From an uncultured Odoribacter sp. (GTDB lineage Bacteria; Bacteroidota; Bacteroidia; Bacteroidales; Marinifilaceae): a stretch of 10,474 nucleotides of DNA. The stretch is from the NCBI GenBank assembly GCA_905193145.1, contig CAJJNP010000120.1:1-10474 (forward strand), given 5' to 3'. Made by a program: the position numbers and the translations under genes. A model generated the notes under the pieces. That model saw nothing but the letters and a program-made list of their open reading frames with translations. It searched no databases and had not been told where the DNA came from. Positions 6,398 through 10,474 of the stretch are shown piece after piece (position 1 is the stretch's first letter; every line of letters starts with the position of its first letter).

Positions 6398-7891
6398 ATG
6401 AAACAGATATTGTTAATGATAATAATTGCTTTTTGTGTTTCGGCTTGCAACGATTGGTTGGATGTGCGTCCGGATACAGAGCAGAAAGAAGAAGATCAGT
6501 TTTCTACTACCGGAGGTTTTTATGATGCTCTGATAGGTTGTTATATGTCAATGGCTGATGCAGATGCCTATGGAGAACGCCTCACTATATCCAATGTTGA
6601 ATCATTGACCGGAATTTGGTATATGCCGGAAGAGGCTTCGAGTGTTTCTTCTTCCCGTCTGGGTGATTTCGAATTGTCAAGACGCAATTATAACGGAGAC
6701 AATGCCAAAGAAGCTATTTCTGCCATGTATTCTGCATTGTTTAATGTGATTGTACAGGCAAATATGATAATTAAATATGCCGATGAAAATGCCGATGTAT
6801 TTATCGATAAGACGGCTCTTTCTACTGTCAAAGGAGAAGCTTATGCCATCCGTGCTTATTGTCAGTTTGATATTTTGCGTCTGTTCGGACAGATGCCTGT
6901 AAATCCACAAAAACAGGTGGCACTGCCTTATTCTTTCACGACTTCTATTTATGAGATGCCGGCTTATTATGATTTTGATAACTATGTAAAACTGTTGAAA
7001 GAGGACTTGAAACAGGCTGAAGATTATTTGAAAGAAAATGATCCGATTTTCAAATATACTTTTGATGAACTGAATAAGGATGCTGATGTTTCGGATGACC
7101 GAATGTTGTTCAGACAGTCTCGTTTGAATTATTGGGCAGTGAAGGCTTTACAGGCTCGAGTTCATCTATATCTGAATGAGCGGAGTGACGCTGCACGGAT
7201 TGCCGGAGAAATTATGAATGCGAAGGGTGTGGATGGTGGTTCTTTGATTGGATTAAGCGGTAGGGATAATTTTGCCAAAGGATATAAATTATGTCCGGAT
7301 GAATGTTTGTTCTATTTGAGTAAATATGATATAATGAGCGCAACAGAAAGTTTCCTTTTAGGCAAGGTGGAAAATGCACGCTATGGAAGTAATTGTTTAG
7401 TGCTTGAGCGGACAAAATATGATTTTCTATATGCCGGAGTAGATCAAGCTTCCAACCGTTATCAGAATTGTTGGAACCGGAATGTTGCATCTAATACACA
7501 GGCTGGTGCTTATGTTGCTACAGCCAAATATTGGTGGAAGGAAGGCGTTGAAAATCAAACTCGTTACTTTCAATTGGTCCCGATGTTGAGAATGTCTGAA
7601 ATTTATTTGATTGCCATGGAATCTTCCGATAATTTGCCTGATATCAACAAATGGTATAAAGAGTATTCATTGGAACAGGGAATCGGTAGTTCTCAGGATT
7701 TTGCATCTCTTGAGGAAGCAAAAAAATGGATAAAAGCGGAATATTGCCGTGAATTTTTTGTAGAGGGACAAGCGTTTTATACATACAAGCGTTTAAGTGA
7801 ACCGAAAATGCTAGGCAGTGATAAAATGGTGGGTGAGACTGAGTACATATTACCCTTACCTGCAACGGAATTTAATCCCAACAACCTTTAA
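6398..7891 (+). CDS. SusD/RagB-family outer-membrane lipoprotein
   Basis: This surface lipoprotein caps the SusC channel and captures ligand. It starts 19 bases after the susC stop, so the two are co-transcribed. The 497 residues begin with a short lipoprotein signal, lipobox VSAC with Cys17, followed by NDWLDVRPDTEQ, the typical SusD start. The N-terminal SusD-like half carries GEAYAIRAYCQFDILRLFG (146-164), one of the most recognisable SusD helices. The C-terminal half has LNYWAVKALQARVHLYLNE (243-261), VPMLRMSEIYLIAMES (394-409) and EYCREFFVEGQAFYTYKRL (448-466), and it ends with a YILPLPATEFNPN pattern seen at the C-terminus of the family. Its length is in the usual range. The ligand cannot be deduced, because SusD binding residues vary and no degradative enzyme is nearby. 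Confidence 0.96.
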   Translation: MKQILLMIIIAFCVSACNDWLDVRPDTEQKEEDQFSTTGGFYDALIGCYMSMADADAYGERLTISNVESLTGIWYMPEEASSVSSSRLGDFELSRRNYNGDNAKEAISAMYSALFNVIVQANMIIKYADENADVFIDKTALSTVKGEAYAIRAYCQFDILRLFGQMPVNPQKQVALPYSFTTSIYEMPAYYDFDNYVKLLKEDLKQAEDYLKENDPIFKYTFDELNKDADVSDDRMLFRQSRLNYWAVKALQARVHLYLNERSDAARIAGEIMNAKGVDGGSLIGLSGRDNFAKGYKLCPDECLFYLSKYDIMSATESFLLGKVENARYGSNCLVLERTKYDFLYAGVDQASNRYQNCWNRNVASNTQAGAYVATAKYWWKEGVENQTRYFQLVPMLRMSEIYLIAMESSDNLPDINKWYKEYSLEQGIGSSQDFASLEEAKKWIKAEYCREFFVEGQAFYTYKRLSEPKMLGSDKMVGETEYILPLPATEFNPNNL

Positions 7892-7904
7892 ATGATGATT
7901 TAAT

Positions 7905-8717
7905 ATGAAAAGAATGAAATATTTCCTAGTTGCAGTGACTGTAGCATTGACATTCTCTGCATGTGAAAAAGATTTGGAGCCTTATCAGGAGCCGACTTGC
8001 CGTTTGAATTTCCTGTACGGAGATTGGAATGGGGGGTATAACACAACAGATAATATTGTAGCACAGCATGGAGAGGATTATAACCTGACAAATTATTCTT
8101 TTTATTATGAAGAGATGGTACCGCGGGATACACTTTGGTTTAGGGTTGGTACAATGGGTTTTCTTTCTGATCGACCGAGAATATTGGCTTTACGTCAGAT
8201 TATTGTGAATGATACATTGGATAATGCTGAAGCCGGAGTGGATTATGTGGCATTTGATTCTCCTGAGTATAAATCTTTTTATCAAGTACCAGCTAATATT
8301 GATACTTTGTCAATACCGGTTATTCTTTTAAACAGTGAGGCATTGGAAAACAAGACTGTTACGCTTTGTTTTGGATTTGCAGACAATGGAGTGTTTGAGC
8401 CCGGTTATGAGGAGTTTGCTATCCGTATCATCCATTTTACGGCTAAAGCCGACCAACCGTCAGGTTGGATGGATGGATTATTAGGTACATGGGGGCCGGT
8501 GAAACACCAGCTTATAATTGAATGGACCGGAGAAAAATGGGACAACGAGTATATCAAGAAAAAATATGAGGAGGATTATCCTTATTTGGAATATATGAAC
8601 CAGTGGCTCCATTATAAATTGGAAGAAGAAAATACCAAACGTTTAGCCGACCCGAATATCGGGGATGTCTATCGGGAGGTGGATGGAACGGAGATAGAAA
8701 TACCTCTTTACAGATAA
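7905..8717 (+). CDS. DUF4843-type lipoprotein of a SusCD operon
   Basis: A 270-residue lipoprotein with signal MKRMKYFLVAVTVALTFSAC, lipobox FSAC with Cys20. ATG 7905 is preferred; ATG 7914 would also leave a usable signal. The mature part is beta-rich, with no membrane segment. RDTLWFRVGTMGFLSDRPR (74-92) and GVDYVAF (111-117) resemble the conserved part of DUF4843 proteins, which from memory of the family occur directly after SusD and before PKD-like lipoproteins. The C-terminal part, from about 186, is W-rich and then charged and helical (GWMDGLLGTWGPVK, WDNEYIKKKYEEDYP). It lies 13 bases after the SusD gene and 14 before the next one. A role as an extra surface lipoprotein of the transporter complex is inferred from position; the biochemical function of the family is unknown to me. 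Confidence 0.82.
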   Translation: MKRMKYFLVAVTVALTFSACEKDLEPYQEPTCRLNFLYGDWNGGYNTTDNIVAQHGEDYNLTNYSFYYEEMVPRDTLWFRVGTMGFLSDRPRILALRQIIVNDTLDNAEAGVDYVAFDSPEYKSFYQVPANIDTLSIPVILLNSEALENKTVTLCFGFADNGVFEPGYEEFAIRIIHFTAKADQPSGWMDGLLGTWGPVKHQLIIEWTGEKWDNEYIKKKYEEDYPYLEYMNQWLHYKLEEENTKRLADPNIGDVYREVDGTEIEIPLYR

Positions 8718-8731
8718 ATCATTAAAATTGC

Positions 8732-10306
8732 ATGGATATGAAAAACAGATATTTATTTATATGTCTTCTGACTATTTTGGGGCTGATAGGATGTTTTGAA
8801 GATGACAGCACGTTGGGAACCAAGAGCGTCCCTGACATTACAATTGCAGAGTTAGCCGATACAGCCATTGTTTCATATAGTGGTAATATACTGAATGTGA
8901 ATCCGGAAGTTGAAACACTTTATCCCGAAAGCGAACTTTCGTATGCTTGGTATTATTATCCTGAAGAAGGTATTGTAACAGCCAGTGAGAATAAATGGAA
9001 GGATGGTTACCATAATTATAAAATCGGCGAAGGACGTGAGTTATCCTATGAGGTTAATCTTCCTTCCGGGAGTTATGCAATCATATTTGAGGTGACTTCC
9101 AAGACAAACAATTATGTTGCCACTCAAAAATTCAGATTGAAGGTGACAACCGAATTTTCATCCTGTTTTTATGTGTTAAAAGAAATAGCTGAAGGCAATT
9201 CAGATTTGGATTTAGTGAAAGGAGAGGAGATAAATCCAAATATAATATCCAATATGTATGGAGAGGCTATTCTTGGAAAACCGTTGAATCTGAGTTATAT
9301 CTATAATCAGGGATATATTGATGAAGCAGCTGGCGGAAGTGCCGGTGCCAAGGCAATGTATGTTTTTACAGACAAAGATACCCGTGCTTACAATACGGAG
9401 GATATGGCTGAAATCATTACTCGGAATACATTGAGCTATTCTCCTCTTCCTCAGGGAGAGACTCCCTGTACGGTATTCTGTGCCTTTGTGCTGATGATGT
9501 TGACGGATGACGGATTTTATTATACCCAGCCTTATGATGCAGATATGGGTTATACGAGTGCCAGCCGTTACGGTATGTCAACCGGTGTGGGCGGAAGTCC
9601 TTGGGTGATGTTTGCCAGTGGAACTAAATCGTGGATTTATTGGAGTCAGGCGGAGCATCATGTATATCTGACGGATTTTAACGGATCTACACCTTCTCCG
9701 ATAGAATATGAGATGCCGGCTGGAGTAGATGAAACTTCACTGACTTGTATTGCAGGAGGACAAAACTGGATTGGCGGAACAGAAACCAGTTGGTTTCTCA
9801 CGGAAAATCCATCCGGAATTCGTTATCTTTATTTGCTGAATGCATCCGGAAAAGTTGATGAAATCCGCAAAGTAGCAGCCAATAGTCATCTTGCCAAGGC
9901 TGAGATCGTGGCTGCCAATGGGTTGTCGGCTCCGGCACTTTATGTGGTGGACAATAATGAGTTGTATCTTTATTACTTTGAAAGCGGTTCGGAGTCTCGG
10001 GTACAATTACCGGGAGTTGGTAGCGATGAGAAGATTACTTATGTATCCAATCAATATCTGAATGCATATTCTGCAATGAAGGGTGATGCATTTGATTTTG
10101 ATGCTTTGTTGGTAGCAACACAAAAAGAGGGTAATTACCGCTTATATTGTTTTGAGGATTTTGTTGGCGGTATCCCTCAAAAAGCCGTTTCTCCAGCAGT
10201 GGGTGAGGGCTCTGTCAAGAGCGTGCGTTATGCGGCTCCGTTGTCATTCAGCATATTTGATTATATTTTTACTATGTCGGGACCTATATTCCCATTATGT
10301 GACTAA
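8732..10306 (+). CDS. PKD-like family lipoprotein, last gene of the operon
   Basis: A 524-residue lipoprotein beginning MDMKNRYLFICLLTILGLIGC, lipobox LIGC with Cys21 (Cys19 if the ATG at 8738 is used). The acidic residues after the cysteine (FEDDS) resemble a Bacteroidota surface-export signal. Residues about 33-140 form an Ig/PKD-like part: PDITIAELADTAIVSYSGN, SYAWYYYP, LSYEVNLPSGSYAIIFEVTS and FRLKVTTEF. This is followed by SSCFYVLKE, a transition typical of the PKD-like lipoprotein family found after DUF4843 genes. The remainder (about 145-524) is beta-rich with repeated W/Y-containing strands such as SWIYWS, HHVYLTDFNG and RYLYLLNASG, suggestive of a propeller-like fold, which is inference. 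The C-terminal residues (FSIFDYIFTMSGPIFPLCD) are unusually hydrophobic, but neither other frame restores a clearer ending. It probably binds ligand at the surface with SusCD. Confidence 0.82.
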   Translation: MDMKNRYLFICLLTILGLIGCFEDDSTLGTKSVPDITIAELADTAIVSYSGNILNVNPEVETLYPESELSYAWYYYPEEGIVTASENKWKDGYHNYKIGEGRELSYEVNLPSGSYAIIFEVTSKTNNYVATQKFRLKVTTEFSSCFYVLKEIAEGNSDLDLVKGEEINPNIISNMYGEAILGKPLNLSYIYNQGYIDEAAGGSAGAKAMYVFTDKDTRAYNTEDMAEIITRNTLSYSPLPQGETPCTVFCAFVLMMLTDDGFYYTQPYDADMGYTSASRYGMSTGVGGSPWVMFASGTKSWIYWSQAEHHVYLTDFNGSTPSPIEYEMPAGVDETSLTCIAGGQNWIGGTETSWFLTENPSGIRYLYLLNASGKVDEIRKVAANSHLAKAEIVAANGLSAPALYVVDNNELYLYYFESGSESRVQLPGVGSDEKITYVSNQYLNAYSAMKGDAFDFDALLVATQKEGNYRLYCFEDFVGGIPQKAVSPAVGEGSVKSVRYAAPLSFSIFDYIFTMSGPIFPLCD

Positions 10307-10328
10307 TTGATTAATAAATGAGTGTTTC

Positions 10329-10366
10329 CCCGGATTCGCCATACAAGTGAGTCCGGGATTTTTTTT
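10329..10366 (+). terminator. Intrinsic terminator of the SusCD operon
   Basis: CCCGGATTCGC (10329-10339) pairs with GTGAGTCCGGG (10347-10357) as an 11-bp stem including two G-T wobbles, with loop CATACAA, followed by A and a run of eight T (10359-10366). It lies 22 bases after the PKD-like stop codon and closes the operon. On the minus strand no clear T run follows the hairpin, so it looks directed at the plus strand. Confidence 0.9.
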
Positions 10367-10472
10367 AAAATGTTAATTGAAAAGTGGTTCCTTTTTCAGA
10401 AGAACTCTCTACTGATATATTGGAAAATATAAAGCCTATTGACCCAGAATTATAAAAGTCGTCTGACCCACC
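10365..10472 (-). CDS. 3' end of a convergent gene, possibly a sensor histidine kinase
   Basis: On the minus strand a frame enters from the right edge and runs 35 codons to TAA at 10367-10365. Its last residues, ISVESSSEKGTTFQLTF, resemble the final strand pair of a histidine-kinase ATPase domain, where a pattern like I-x-V-E-S-x-x-G-K-G-T-T-F-x-L closes the protein. The preceding residues (GGSDDFYNSGSIGF) do not show the G2-box GxGLGL motif expected shortly upstream, so the match is partial: a divergent, damaged or unrelated protein is possible. Its stop overlaps the T tract of the plus-strand terminator, which would fit a convergent gene pair. The rest lies outside the window. Confidence 0.4.
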   Translation of the reverse strand, partial: GGSDDFYNSGSIGFIFSNISVESSSEKGTTFQLTF

Positions 10473-10474
10473 TT

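Noticed and set aside
10100..10318. Frameshift at the end of the PKD-like gene
   Set aside because: The C-terminal residues are unusually hydrophobic, but neither alternative frame gives a longer or more family-like ending, and the stop is followed closely by a good terminator.
1..10474. CRISPR array, tRNA, rRNA, insertion sequence or integrase
   Set aside because: No regularly spaced repeats, no recognisable tRNA or rRNA sequence, and no transposase or recombinase motif were seen on either strand.

Overview
The window looks like a chromosomal segment of a Bacteroides-type gut bacterium (order Bacteroidales). The evidence is AT-rich DNA, a SusC/SusD outer-membrane pair, an ECF sigma / FecR-type anti-sigma pair directly upstream, lipoproteins with short Bacteroidota lipoboxes, and promoter boxes of the Bacteroides TAnnTTTG type. 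Species cannot be fixed from the sequence alone.

Layout. Positions 1-759 hold the 3' part of a plus-strand gene, probably the helical C-terminal half of a thioredoxin-family protein. It is closed by a strong intrinsic terminator (785-814). The spacer 760-1095 holds a good Bacteroides-type promoter (815-845) and a 52-codon reading frame (899-1057) that looks like an internal piece of a ParB-domain protein, i.e. a gene remnant. Next comes the regulatory pair: an ECF sigma factor (1096-1686) and a single-pass FecR-like anti-sigma factor (1741-2871). A 105-bp leader (2872-2976) precedes a four-gene plus-strand operon with 13-19 nt gaps: a SusC-like TonB-dependent transporter with an N-terminal STN signalling domain (2977-6378), a SusD-like lipoprotein (6398-7891), a DUF4843-type lipoprotein (7905-8717) and a PKD-like family lipoprotein (8732-10306). 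An intrinsic terminator (10329-10366) ends the operon. The last ~100 bases appear to hold the 3' end of a convergent minus-strand gene whose final residues resemble a histidine-kinase ATPase domain.

How the genes work together (inference from known families). Ligand capture by SusD and the accessory lipoproteins feeds the SusC channel. The STN domain of SusC contacts the periplasmic C-terminal part of the anti-sigma factor, which frees the ECF sigma factor to switch on the transport operon. No glycosidase, lyase, sulfatase or peptidase is present, so the substrate is not indicated.

The most interesting signal is in the susC leader. A perfect 11-bp inverted repeat just after the anti-sigma stop codon is followed by a U-rich tract only when read on the minus strand, and minus-strand promoter-like boxes lie at the susC start codon. 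Together they predict a roughly 100-nt antisense RNA covering the whole susC leader, comparable to the DonS-type cis-antisense RNAs of Bacteroides. The leader also contains a 12-bp direct repeat that places the same loop sequence in two consecutive hairpins.
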